From: Paenibacillus sp.
Lineage (GTDB): Bacteria; Bacillota; Bacilli; Paenibacillales; YIM-B00363
Length of the DNA stretch: 64,000 bases
Assembly: GCF_035645195.1 (NCBI RefSeq)
Contig: NZ_DASQNA010000052.1
Coordinates: 1 to 64,000 of the forward strand
Direction: 5' to 3'
The notes under the pieces were generated by a model. It searched no databases and was not told the origin of the DNA. It was given only the letters and a program-made list of their open reading frames with translations. Below, piece by piece: positions 42,910 to 51,900 of this stretch. Within the stretch, counting starts at the first letter, position 1, and every line of letters begins with the position of its first letter. The translations under genes were made by a program, and so were the position numbers.

Positions 42910-43122
42910 ATGAAAACGAAACTGTGGAACGAAGCAAAGGCGTTGTGGAAAGACGAGAGCGGCGTCGGCACGCTGGAAATTCTGTTAATCATCGCCGTCG
43001 TGCTCGTGATCGCGATCGCGTTTCGGAAGTGGATTATGGAATGGATTAATAACTTGTTTCAGAATACGAACGACAACGTCACCGACACGTTGAATGAGAA
43101 TACGATCGAGTTGCCGAATTGA
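42910..43122 (+). CDS. flp: Flp-type (type IVb) pilin
   Basis: A 70-aa prepilin. The leader ends in DESG, cleaved before VGTLEILLIIAVVLV with glutamate at mature position 5. The hydrophobic helix is followed by a short polar Asn/Thr-rich tail. The small size and position after tadC are typical of Flp pilins, the main pilus subunit. AGGAGG lies about 6 nt before the ATG. Confidence 0.9.
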   Translation: MKTKLWNEAKALWKDESGVGTLEILLIIAVVLVIAIAFRKWIMEWINNLFQNTNDNVTDTLNENTIELPN

Positions 43123-44125
43123 CCGGACGCTGCGAAGCGAGCAGGGCACCTTCACGCTGGAGGCCGCGCTGCTGCTGCCGATTTCGGTCGCAGTGCTCGT
43201 CGCCCTCGTCTTCGCTTTGATCGCCGTCGCCCAATCGAGCCTTGTCTACATTACGGCGGGGGAGTCCGCAGAACGGGTAGCCGAGCATTGGAACCGGAGT
43301 ACGAAGCATCCGGAAACCGGAATGTATTCGCCGCTGGAACGCGAGCCTCTCTATTGGCGGTGGTTATACGACGGGGCGGAACAATGGTTCGGCCCGGCCG
43401 GCGGCGGCGAAAGCGTGCGGATCGAGTACCCTGGGGAAGCGGACGGAAGCAACGATGAATCGGTCGTTAAGCGAAAGCTCGCCTCGGGCGTATTCGGGTG
43501 GCCTTCGGCGTATCGGGGAGCGGCTGCGTACGAGAACGGCGGCCTGCTGCATTCGGTGACGGTCTCCGCCGCCGTGCCGCTGTCTTTGCCGGCCGGCCTC
43601 GGCTTGCCCGATCAGGCGACAGGCGTGTCGACGGACAGCGTCAACGACCCGGCGGAATATATTCGCAACATCGAACTCACTCTTGGGTATATCCCTCGTT
43701 TGGACGTGAAGGTCGAAGTAGGAACGCTCCGAAACACGCTGTCCCCTTGGCTGGATCGACGCGGGATCGTTCCTGTGAAGGATCGGGAATTGACGTTCGG
43801 CCATCACGCGCAAGCCGCCATCTATTTAAGGACGCTTATCAACGGGGCGGAACGCCGCATATCCACGCAGGAGACCGGTAAGTGGAGGAAAATCGATTCG
43901 ATGGACAAGCACGGCGTCGCGCATCAAGTGTATATCGGACCGAAGACGACAACCCGCGACGTCAGGGATCAGCTGATGAAGGACGCGGAGCTGCTGCGCA
44001 AAGGCAAAGTTTCAGGCGTTGCTTGGCATTTCTTCCGCCGTACGGGAGAAACGACCGCGGGTCCGTCGCCGGCGCTGAAACAGCTGCTGCAGTCCCATGG
44101 CATTATCGTAGTGATTCATTATTGA
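43094..44125 (+). CDS. TadE/TadG-like pseudopilin
   Basis: A 343-aa protein. The N-terminal prepilin-like segment EQGTFTLEAALLLP (cleavable before TFTLE, Glu at position 5) and a hydrophobic helix fit the TadE-like domain. The large extracellular part is strand-rich. The only in-frame ATG is at 43094, inside the end of the pilin gene and without a good ribosome-binding site, so translation is probably coupled; the exact start is uncertain. Confidence 0.8.
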   Translation: MRIRSSCRIDRTLRSEQGTFTLEAALLLPISVAVLVALVFALIAVAQSSLVYITAGESAERVAEHWNRSTKHPETGMYSPLEREPLYWRWLYDGAEQWFGPAGGGESVRIEYPGEADGSNDESVVKRKLASGVFGWPSAYRGAAAYENGGLLHSVTVSAAVPLSLPAGLGLPDQATGVSTDSVNDPAEYIRNIELTLGYIPRLDVKVEVGTLRNTLSPWLDRRGIVPVKDRELTFGHHAQAAIYLRTLINGAERRISTQETGKWRKIDSMDKHGVAHQVYIGPKTTTRDVRDQLMKDAELLRKGKVSGVAWHFFRRTGETTAGPSPALKQLLQSHGIIVVIHY

Positions 44126-44139
44126 GGGAGGAGGGCGCC

Positions 44140-45972
44140 ATGCGCGTCGCCGACAACGAAAGAGGCGCGATTACGTTGTTTTCGCTGCTCGCCGCGACTT
44201 CGCTGCTGCTCGTTTCGCTGCTGCTGATCGATCTCGTTCGCATGCGCCTCGCCGCGGTCGAGGCGGAGACCGAGGCGAGGCGCGCCGGCCGCTCCGCTTT
44301 GGCTAGATTCGAAACGAAGCTCCTGAATTACGGATTGTTCGGCGCTTCCATCGACGAGTCGAGGGCGCGAACGGCGGAGGAGGCGATCGGAGAAGCGAAC
44401 CGGGAGGAGCGCAAACTCGGCGGATTCCGCTTGTACGACGAACGCCCTTCCCAAGGATCGCCGATCGCATTCGAGCCGCTTTATCACTTGGGCGATCATC
44501 GCGTGTTCGAGGAACAGATGCTGGAGCGCATGAAATATATCGCTCCGATCGAGTACGGCATTACCGTCGTCGACAAATTTATCAAAAGCCGTCCGCAAAT
44601 CGAACAAGCGCAACATTATGCGAAGCTTTCGCAGGAGATGCAGGCGCTGCTCGAAAAACGGGAGGCGGCGCTCGATCGAGCGTGGGCATCCGCGCAATCG
44701 TTGGCCGGGATGGCCGGGACGGCTTCTCCTGCCTCGGCATTGCAGCAATTGCTCGATGCGATCCATAAGTCGTTAGACGAAGCGGAAAAAGCGAACCTCG
44801 AGCTGAGAAAGAAATTGAACGAACCCCCTCCGAAGCCGGTACAGGCGCCGGAGACGCCTTACCCTCACGTTACTATCTACCCGCCCGATTTTTTTACGGG
44901 GTACCGGATCGGAGCGGCGACGATCGCGTCGATGCACGCCGCTTGGCACGCCATGGAGGAGCCCGCGCCCGCGCAGCAATCTTCGTCCCCGCAGGAGGTC
45001 GAACCCGACCGAAAAGCGGAAATGCTCGAGCGGCTGCACGCATACAAGTCGGAATGGCTGGCGGGTCGAAGAGCGCAAGAGGCGAAGAGAGAGCAGGAAG
45101 GCAAAGCGATCCGTAGGATGGAGCTCGATCAGAAGCAAGCCGCCGAAGGGCAGCTGACGAAACGAAGGGACAACTGGAAGGACGCCTGCGCGCTGACCGA
45201 TCTCGAAGCCTATGTGCTGCTAACCGGGCCGGAGGGGCTGTATGAAAAATATCGCACATACAACGAACACGCTTCTTCCGGGGGCATCGAACCGTCGATC
45301 CGAACGGATGAAGCGGCGAGTTTTTTGAACGCGTCGTTCGATTTCCTTTCCGCATTGTCCGATATCGCGGAAGACATGAGGGATGAAGCGTACATGAACG
45401 AATACGCGTTGACCCACTTTACGTACCGAACCTACCAGAAGCAAAAATACGTCGTCAGGGTCGTCACCAACATCGGAGACAGATCATCGCACAAGCTGCA
45501 GGAGCAGGAGGCGGAGTACATTTTGTACGGTTTGCCGTCCTGCCACATGAACTTAGCCGCAGCGCATACCGAGCTGTTCGTGCTGCGGGCCGCGCTGCGG
45601 ACGATGGAGGCGTTTTTTGCGCCGGACAACCCGGGACGAGCCGTTTCGCCGATGGCGAGTTTGCTTGCGGCGCTCGCCGAAGGGGCGAAGCAGGCGAACG
45701 ACGACGTCGATCAATTGATCGCCGGTGACCCCGTGGAACTGCCGTTCGTCCAGGGCGTAACGCTGGACTATAAAGACCACTTACGGCTGTTTTATTTGCT
45801 GCACAGCCGCGACGCCTCGGTTTTGTCGCGCATGCAGGCGTTGATCGAGCTCAATACCGGCATCGACCTGACGAAACGGTACACGGCGGTTCGCGTCGTA
45901 ACGAAACCGCCGGCTGCCGGAAAAATCATCCCTGCGGCGCCGAAAGAAAAGGAGGTCGTAGTTTCTTATTAA
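44140..45972 (+). CDS. Large TadG-like surface protein of the Tad locus
   Basis: A 610-aa protein. The N-terminal signal-anchor NERGAITLFSLLAATS resembles a prepilin segment but has Phe at position 5 instead of Glu. The rest is soluble and highly charged, with a coiled-coil (about 155-235) and a Pro/Glu-rich linker (about 225-290). Proteins of this kind occur in Firmicute Tad loci in place of TadG; their role is unknown. Strong GAGGGAGGAGGG ribosome-binding site. Confidence 0.75.
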   Translation: MRVADNERGAITLFSLLAATSLLLVSLLLIDLVRMRLAAVEAETEARRAGRSALARFETKLLNYGLFGASIDESRARTAEEAIGEANREERKLGGFRLYDERPSQGSPIAFEPLYHLGDHRVFEEQMLERMKYIAPIEYGITVVDKFIKSRPQIEQAQHYAKLSQEMQALLEKREAALDRAWASAQSLAGMAGTASPASALQQLLDAIHKSLDEAEKANLELRKKLNEPPPKPVQAPETPYPHVTIYPPDFFTGYRIGAATIASMHAAWHAMEEPAPAQQSSSPQEVEPDRKAEMLERLHAYKSEWLAGRRAQEAKREQEGKAIRRMELDQKQAAEGQLTKRRDNWKDACALTDLEAYVLLTGPEGLYEKYRTYNEHASSGGIEPSIRTDEAASFLNASFDFLSALSDIAEDMRDEAYMNEYALTHFTYRTYQKQKYVVRVVTNIGDRSSHKLQEQEAEYILYGLPSCHMNLAAAHTELFVLRAALRTMEAFFAPDNPGRAVSPMASLLAALAEGAKQANDDVDQLIAGDPVELPFVQGVTLDYKDHLRLFYLLHSRDASVLSRMQALIELNTGIDLTKRYTAVRVVTKPPAAGKIIPAAPKEKEVVVSY

Positions 45973-46015
45973 AGGTATAGGTAATGTACCAATTGGGAGA
46001 ACGGGGGGGAATGCT

Positions 46016-46603
46016 TTGAACGAAAAAGGCTCCGTTACGCTGGAGGCGGCCGTCGCCTTACCGTTGCTGCTCGTTTTTGGGTTTGCGCTGTCGCTGGCGC
46101 TGCTAGCCGCCCGCACGGAAGCGGCGCTTCGGGAGGCCGTCGACGAAGCGGTTCAAACGACGGCCGCGCACATGTATCCGGTCGGACTGTTGACGAACGC
46201 GTATAAGAAGCTTCCGTTCGTCGAAGACATGGAAAGCACCCTCGATCGGTATTTGCCGTATTCCATCAAGGTTATGCTTCAAGAGAAAGTGTCGCTTCCG
46301 AGCCGGGTCGGCGGAACGGGGACATGGAACGAAGCGGATGTGCATCGGCGTTGGGCGGAGCCGTTCGTCATGTCGTTCGTCGACCGGAACGGAGCGGGAA
46401 AGCCGCTGTTGGATCGGGAACGGCTCGTCGTCACGGCCGTCCAGCTCCCGACGTTCGTTGCGGAAGACGTCAGTTATTTCGGGATCGCTGCCGAGTACCG
46501 TTTGACGCTTCCGATTCCTTTCGCGCCTCGGGACATCGTGTTCACCGCCGTCGCGCTCGAACGGTGCTGGGTGGGCGACAAAGTCGGAGAAGCGAAACAA
46601 TGA
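46016..46603 (+). CDS. TadE-like pseudopilin
   Basis: A 195-aa prepilin-like protein. Short leader MNEKG cleaved before SVTLEAAVALP (Glu at position 5), hydrophobic helix, then a globular part of about 150 residues. TTG start at 46016 behind ACGGGGGGGA; the stop overlaps the following peptidase gene (ATGA). Confidence 0.85.
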   Translation: MNEKGSVTLEAAVALPLLLVFGFALSLALLAARTEAALREAVDEAVQTTAAHMYPVGLLTNAYKKLPFVEDMESTLDRYLPYSIKVMLQEKVSLPSRVGGTGTWNEADVHRRWAEPFVMSFVDRNGAGKPLLDRERLVVTAVQLPTFVAEDVSYFGIAAEYRLTLPIPFAPRDIVFTAVALERCWVGDKVGEAKQ

Positions 46604-47100
46604 GCGAGCCGATGATCGGATTTCTGCTTTTCGCCGCCGTATCGACTCTCTGGGACGCTCGTACCCGGAGGCTGCCGAACGGACTCGCCGCCGTCGGATG
46701 CTTGGCCGCGCTGATCGCGCATGGGTTCGGCGTTACAGGGAACGGCGTTATATTCGCTGCTGCGGGGGCCGCCGCCGGCTTGCTGCTAGCGCTGCCGCTG
46801 TACGCGCTCAAAGCCGTCGGCGGGGGCGACGTCAAATGGTTCGGTGCGGCCGGAGCGTTCGTCGGAACGAAAGCGGTCGTTTGGCTATTGGCGGGGGCGG
46901 TGATCGCGTCGGGTGCGGCGGCGCTCGTTTGCATGGCGGCTTCGCCGCGCTTTCGGGGAAGCGTAGTCGACTACGTCCGCGGACTGCTTTTAGGCGTCGT
47001 ACTTCGCGAACGAACGCGTCTTCCGGAGCCCGCAGCGAAGTTCCCGTTTATGCTCTCCGTATGGCCAGCCATCGCCGCCGTGTTTCTTTGGACCGATTGA
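46600..47100 (+). CDS. tadV: Tad prepilin peptidase TadV/CpaA
   Basis: A 166-aa polytopic type A24 aspartic peptidase without the cysteine domain of PilD. The catalytic aspartates are in STLWDARTRRLPN and VGGGDVKW. It processes the Flp pilin and TadE-like pseudopilins of this locus. Confidence 0.92.
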   Translation: MSEPMIGFLLFAAVSTLWDARTRRLPNGLAAVGCLAALIAHGFGVTGNGVIFAAAGAAAGLLLALPLYALKAVGGGDVKWFGAAGAFVGTKAVVWLLAGAVIASGAAALVCMAASPRFRGSVVDYVRGLLLGVVLRERTRLPEPAAKFPFMLSVWPAIAAVFLWTD

Positions 47101-47111
47101 GGGGGGAGAAT

Positions 47112-48473
47112 ATGGACATATGGTCATTGACCGGGCTGCGCGCGCGCATCGATCCGACGTCCGGTCCCGAGGTCGTCGTCGAGCGGCCGGACGGCATTGG
47201 GAGCAGCGAGGTTACACGCGTCCAAGTAGCCATGCTGGAGCATCACGCGCTTGCGGGTACGCTGCCGCTGCGACGCGAAGACACGGACGGCAGCGTCAGG
47301 CTGCGGTACGGCATCGCCGGAATGCGCCGTCTTCGCGCGGCGCTGGAAGCGGACGCGATGCGTCCGGAGCATTGGGAAAGCTTCCTGATCGCGCTTCGGC
47401 GGGCCATTCGGGAGGGGGCGGACTATTGCATTCGCTCGCCGGAATACGTTCTCGATCCGGAATGGATCTGGGTCGGGAACGACGTGCGAGACGTCCGGCT
47501 GATGGTCGTGCCGATCGTCGATTTCGGGACGCCCGAACGCTGTCACGCCCAGTGGCAAGCGCTGTACGATTGTTTGGTTCGTTACGGCTTGCCCCCGGAA
47601 TGGAAGGATCGTCTGCACCCTTCGCGATGGCATAAGGATACGTTCAGCCATCGCTTGTGGATGGAAGCGGTGGGGCACGCTTCGGCGGCGGACGCCGCGC
47701 CGCGAGTTTCGGCGCCGGACCCGGCGAATGCGGGAGTCATTTCGGACGACGATGCCGGTTTCCGGGGCTTGGACGAAAGGTACGGGGAGACTTCGCCGCT
47801 GCACGAGGCAGGGGACGGCGACACGATGCGGTTTTCGGTTGCGCGCATCGGGCGGTCGGAAGCGATTCGACTGCTCGTCGCGATCGTCTGCTGGATCGCG
47901 TTCGCATGGCAGCCGTCCCCGCCGTTGTTGCTGACCGCCTGCCTTGGCACGGTACCGATCGGTTGGACGCTGTTCCGACGTTTCGTCCCCGAGGCGGAGG
48001 GCGATTCGACGGCAGCGATCGGAAAGGACGCAGCGGCGTACGACGACCGCTTGAAAGACGAGGCGGCGGTCGAGTCGCTCCCCCCGGCGCCGCTGGATTC
48101 TCGCACGCTGCTGCTGAGCGATGGCGAAAGGACGGTTATGTTGCCGCCCCGGGATCCTGCTCCTTCGGCATGGATCGAAGTCCGCTTCGAGCAAACGAAC
48201 CGCGTCGAGACGGTCCCCCTTCTCGACGTCCCGATTCGGTTCGGCCGGGGGCCGTCGGGGGTCGACGTCGTCGTCGATCATCCGGCGGCGTCCCGGGTTC
48301 ATCTCGAAATCGCCGAGATCGATGCGACGCCGCATGCCATCGATCTCGGATCGACGAACGGAACCTTCTGCTTGGACCAATTGATGAAGCCGCATCAGCC
48401 GTACCCGCTGCGGGACGGCGATATGCTGCGGCTCCCGGGCGCCGTGCTCGTGCTGACGGCGGCCCGTTCTTAA
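47112..48473 (+). CDS. FHA-domain membrane protein (DUF6382-like) of the Tad locus
   Basis: A 453-aa protein. The N-terminal about 170 residues (LRYGIAGMRRLRAAL, LDPEWIWVGND) resemble the DUF6382 domain found ahead of FHA domains in Firmicute Tad loci. Two hydrophobic helices lie near 250-290. The C-terminal FHA domain (about 355-450) has FGRGPSGVDVVVDHP, SRVHLEI and DLGSTNGTF, the phosphothreonine-binding loops. It is the natural reader for the kinase encoded at the other end of the locus, though the pairing is inferred. Confidence 0.88.
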   Translation: MDIWSLTGLRARIDPTSGPEVVVERPDGIGSSEVTRVQVAMLEHHALAGTLPLRREDTDGSVRLRYGIAGMRRLRAALEADAMRPEHWESFLIALRRAIREGADYCIRSPEYVLDPEWIWVGNDVRDVRLMVVPIVDFGTPERCHAQWQALYDCLVRYGLPPEWKDRLHPSRWHKDTFSHRLWMEAVGHASAADAAPRVSAPDPANAGVISDDDAGFRGLDERYGETSPLHEAGDGDTMRFSVARIGRSEAIRLLVAIVCWIAFAWQPSPPLLLTACLGTVPIGWTLFRRFVPEAEGDSTAAIGKDAAAYDDRLKDEAAVESLPPAPLDSRTLLLSDGERTVMLPPRDPAPSAWIEVRFEQTNRVETVPLLDVPIRFGRGPSGVDVVVDHPAASRVHLEIAEIDATPHAIDLGSTNGTFCLDQLMKPHQPYPLRDGDMLRLPGAVLVLTAARS

Positions 48474-48475
48474 CC

Positions 48476-48513
48476 CCGCGTCGGCGCCCTTGGGCCAAGA
48501 CGCGGTTTTTTCT
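48476..48513 (+). terminator. Rho-independent terminator of the Tad locus
   Basis: CCGCGTC (48476-48482) pairs with GACGCGG (48499-48505), followed by TTTTTTC. Confidence 0.92.
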
Positions 48514-48607
48514 TTTCCTCCAATCGCGCGGCGCCGTTGCGGCGATGCTTTTCCATTTGTTATCCTAATAGATACACCTTTTGTAGAAAAACGGGGAGTC
48601 GAATCGA

Positions 48608-51274
48608 TTGGATCATTGGGACGGACTGGTTCGCCGTATCGTCAAGGAAGGGTGGTATGTCCCGTTCGTGGAGCGGGACGGCGCCGGCGACGCGCGGTCT
48701 CGCTGGACGCCGGCGTGGGACGCGCCGCCGCTTCGCGAGGCGATGGCGGCGCTGCCGGAGACGCCGGATCGCGGCGGCGTCGCGGAGCGCGTCGACGCGG
48801 TCGTTCGGCGGAGCCTCTCGCCGGAGGCGAAAGAAGCGGCGTTCCGCGCGCTCGAACCGCGGTACGGGGTGCCGCACACGCCGCTAGAGAAATGGGCCTA
48901 CGGCCTCGTATGCGAGGAGGCGGACCGCCCGGCGCTGCCGGATTGGTTCGCGGACGATGTGGAGGATTGGCATCGGGAGCTGGCGGGGCGCGCGGCCGCG
49001 GCGTCGTATCGCGTCGCCTTCGCGCTGCTGGAGCCGGAGACGGCGTACGGCGATTGGCTGCTCGTGCCGGGGCTCGAGGACGCGGACGACGGAGCGTTCG
49101 TACCCGCCGGCGACGTGTGGACGTCGGCGGAGGCGAATCCGACGCTGGCGGGGCGCATGTTCGAAGGCGCGCACGAGCGGCTGTCGCGCGGGCTCGCCGA
49201 GGCGGCGGAGCGGTACGCTCCGATCGCGCGGCTGAACGTCGCGCGGGCGCTGGTCGCGCTGACGGAGGACGAAGCGATCGAGTTTCTCGAGCGGGGCGCG
49301 GCCGCGCTGGAGCGGCACGGCTTCGCCGCCGTGCTGCCCGCCTGGTGGCGCGACCCGGCGCCGCTCGAGGCGGCCGTCCATTACGAAGCGCTCCCGGCGA
49401 GCCGGGATGAGGCGGCCGGGGCGCCGCCGGCGTCGACTGGCGGGCCGCCGCTCGGGTTCGATGCGCTCATGTCGTATCGGATGGAGCTGCTGCTCGGCGG
49501 CGCGCCGATCGCGGAAGCGGAATGGCGCCGGCTGACGGAGCGAGAGACGGCGGTGCTGTTCCGCGAAGGCCGCTGGGTGCGGCTGCGGGCGGCGGACCGG
49601 CGAGCCGGGGATCGGTTTTTCCGCGAGGCGCAGACCGGGACGGCGACGGCGGCGGAGGCGATGCGCATGGCGCTCGCCGCGGAAGCCGAAGGCGGCGCCG
49701 CCGAGAGCGGCAAGCCGCCGGTGCGGCGTTGGAGCGCCGACGCGCGCCTCGCCCGGCTCGTGGCGGGGCTGCGCTCCGCCGGCGCCGCAGCGCCGCTCGA
49801 GACGCCGGAGGCGCTGCAGGGCGAGCTTCGCGACTACCAGCGGCGCGGCTTCACGTGGCTCGTTCGGATGCGCGAGCTCGGGCTCGGCGCGTGCCTCGCG
49901 GACGATATGGGGCTCGGCAAGACGGTGCAATGGATCGCTTACGCCTTGCATGCGACCGCGAGCGGGATGCGCGCCGGCGATCGGCCGCTGCTGCTCGTCT
50001 GCCCGACGTCCGTGCTGGGCAACTGGCAGCGCGAGCTGGAGCGATTCGCGCCGTCGCTGCGCGTCTGCTTCCATTACGGTCCAGGCCGGCTGCAGGGCGC
50101 GGCGTTCGCCGAGGCGGCGGGACAGTGCGACGTCGTGCTGACGTCGTATTCGACGTCGCTGCGCGACCGCAAGACGCTGGGAGCCCTCGCCTGGGACGCG
50201 GTCACGCTGGACGAAGCGCAGTACGTGAAAAACTCCGGCGCCCAGCTGACGAAATTTATTCGCACGCTGCCTTCCGCGCACCGGATCGCGCTGACCGGCA
50301 CGCCGGTCGAAAACCGGCTGTCGGATTTATGGTCGATTTTCGAATTTCTGAATCCGGGCTTTCTCGGCAGCGAGCGCGGCTTCCGGCGGGCGTTCGGCGA
50401 CGGGCCGGAGCGGAGCGCCGATCCGGCGGCGGCCGAACGGCTGCACCGGCTCGTGAAGCCGTTCCTGCTGCGCCGCCTCAAGACCGACCCGACCGTCATC
50501 GACGATCTGCCGGACAAAATCGAGCAGACGTCGTACTGCGGCATGACGGAGCGGCAGGCGGCGCTGTACGCGGCGACGCTCGAGCGGATGGCCGAGCAGC
50601 TGAAGCGCGCGGACGGCATTCGCCGCCGGGGCGTCATTTTGTCGACGATCACGCGGCTCAAGCAAATTTGCAACGCGCCGGAGCAGGCGCTTCGGGAGCG
50701 CGCGCTCCGGCCGGGAACGTCCGGCAAGCTGCTGCGCCTCGAAGAACTGCTGCGGGAGGCGGTCGAAAGCGGCGAACGCTGCATCGTCTTCACGCAGTAC
50801 GCCGCCATGGCGGCGCTGCTGCAGCCGTATCTCGCGGAGCGGCTCGGCGTCGAAGTCGGCCTCATGTCCGGCAAAACGCCGCGGAAGGAGCGGGAAGCGC
50901 TGATCGCCCGCTTCCAAGGGGCGGAAGACGGACCGAATGTTCTCGTCATGTCGCTGAAGACCGGCGGCTTCGGGCTGAATTTGACCCGGGCGAGCAGGAT
51001 CGTTCATTACGACCGGTGGTGGAACCCGGCGGCGGAGCGGCAGGCGACGGACCGGGCGTACCGGATCGGCCAGACGCGTACGGTGGAAGTGTGGAAGCTG
51101 GTCACGAAGGGAACGCTGGAAGAGTCGATCGAAAAGCTGCTGGAAGGCAAAGAAAAGCTCGCGGACGACGTCGTCGGCGCGGGCGAGAAATGGTTGACCG
51201 AATACAGCGACGAGCAGCTGAACGAGCTGCTGGCGCTGCGGAGACAGGTCATTTTGTCGGAAGACGGAGCGTAA
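48608..51274 (+). CDS. Snf2-family DNA translocase/helicase (YwqA-like)
   Basis: An 888-aa SWI2/SNF2 ATPase. Residues 1-390 are an N-terminal region typical of bacterial Snf2-associated domains. The motor follows: motif I DDMGLGKTVQ (about 433-442), motif II LDEAQYVKN, motif III ALTGTPVENRL, and C-lobe motifs MSLKTGGFGLNLT and QATDRAYRIGQ. Such enzymes translocate on duplex DNA and remodel bound proteins. B. subtilis ywqA is paired with a SWIM-protein gene in the same way. TTG start at 48608 with GGGGAG about 10 nt upstream. First gene of a four-gene row. Confidence 0.92.
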   Translation: MDHWDGLVRRIVKEGWYVPFVERDGAGDARSRWTPAWDAPPLREAMAALPETPDRGGVAERVDAVVRRSLSPEAKEAAFRALEPRYGVPHTPLEKWAYGLVCEEADRPALPDWFADDVEDWHRELAGRAAAASYRVAFALLEPETAYGDWLLVPGLEDADDGAFVPAGDVWTSAEANPTLAGRMFEGAHERLSRGLAEAAERYAPIARLNVARALVALTEDEAIEFLERGAAALERHGFAAVLPAWWRDPAPLEAAVHYEALPASRDEAAGAPPASTGGPPLGFDALMSYRMELLLGGAPIAEAEWRRLTERETAVLFREGRWVRLRAADRRAGDRFFREAQTGTATAAEAMRMALAAEAEGGAAESGKPPVRRWSADARLARLVAGLRSAGAAAPLETPEALQGELRDYQRRGFTWLVRMRELGLGACLADDMGLGKTVQWIAYALHATASGMRAGDRPLLLVCPTSVLGNWQRELERFAPSLRVCFHYGPGRLQGAAFAEAAGQCDVVLTSYSTSLRDRKTLGALAWDAVTLDEAQYVKNSGAQLTKFIRTLPSAHRIALTGTPVENRLSDLWSIFEFLNPGFLGSERGFRRAFGDGPERSADPAAAERLHRLVKPFLLRRLKTDPTVIDDLPDKIEQTSYCGMTERQAALYAATLERMAEQLKRADGIRRRGVILSTITRLKQICNAPEQALRERALRPGTSGKLLRLEELLREAVESGERCIVFTQYAAMAALLQPYLAERLGVEVGLMSGKTPRKEREALIARFQGAEDGPNVLVMSLKTGGFGLNLTRASRIVHYDRWWNPAAERQATDRAYRIGQTRTVEVWKLVTKGTLEESIEKLLEGKEKLADDVVGAGEKWLTEYSDEQLNELLALRRQVILSEDGA

Positions 51275-51318
51275 TTCTCGCATCGAGACTATGATAAAGG
51301 GGAAAGGAGCGGATCGGT

Positions 51319-51900
51319 ATGGCGGAACGCGACGACATCGTCGTCGAGCGCGGACGCGTCGCCGGCGGAGGGGAGCCTCGCGCCGTATGGGACGTGCCGC
51401 TCGCGGCTCCGGAAGCCGTCCGGCGCGCGGCGCGGGAGCTCGCGGCCGATCCGCTGCTGGAGGGCCGCTGGCTCGCCGGCGCGGCGACGGAAGCCGACCG
51501 CGAGCGGCTCGGGCTGCGGGAGTCGGGCTGGCGTTCGAGCTGCGCCTGCGGCTCCGCCCAGCCGTGCCGCCACGCGCAGTCGGCGCTGTTTCGCTTCCGG
51601 CAGGAGGCGAAGCGCGACCCGTGGCTGTGGTGGGAGGCGATGGGCGAAGACCGGCACGCGCTGCAGGCGGCGGTTCGCGACGCGCGGGCCGAGCTCGCGC
51701 GCGCCGCGGCCGAAGGGCGGGAGCGCGCGGCGATACGCGCCGTCCGAGCGGCGGAAGCGGGCCGCTCGGCGGGCGGCGAGCCGTGGATGTTGAGCCGATT
51801 GAGCGATCCGGCGTTTTGGAATCGGGATACGACGCTCGCCGAGTGGCTGAAGCCGCTCGCCGAGGCCGTCCGGGCAAAGGAGGAGCCGCATGAGCCTTAG
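51319..51900 (+). CDS. SWIM zinc-finger protein (YwqB-like)
   Basis: A 193-aa protein with a SWIM zinc finger CACGSAQPCRHAQ (CxC...CxH) near residues 75-90, preceded by WRSS. The rest is helical and Ala/Arg-rich. SWIM proteins next to Snf2 helicases are widespread; in other organisms SWIM partners take part in recombination complexes. It lies 44 nt after the helicase gene and overlaps the next gene by 11 nt. Confidence 0.85.
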   Translation: MAERDDIVVERGRVAGGGEPRAVWDVPLAAPEAVRRAARELAADPLLEGRWLAGAATEADRERLGLRESGWRSSCACGSAQPCRHAQSALFRFRQEAKRDPWLWWEAMGEDRHALQAAVRDARAELARAAAEGRERAAIRAVRAAEAGRSAGGEPWMLSRLSDPAFWNRDTTLAEWLKPLAEAVRAKEEPHEP

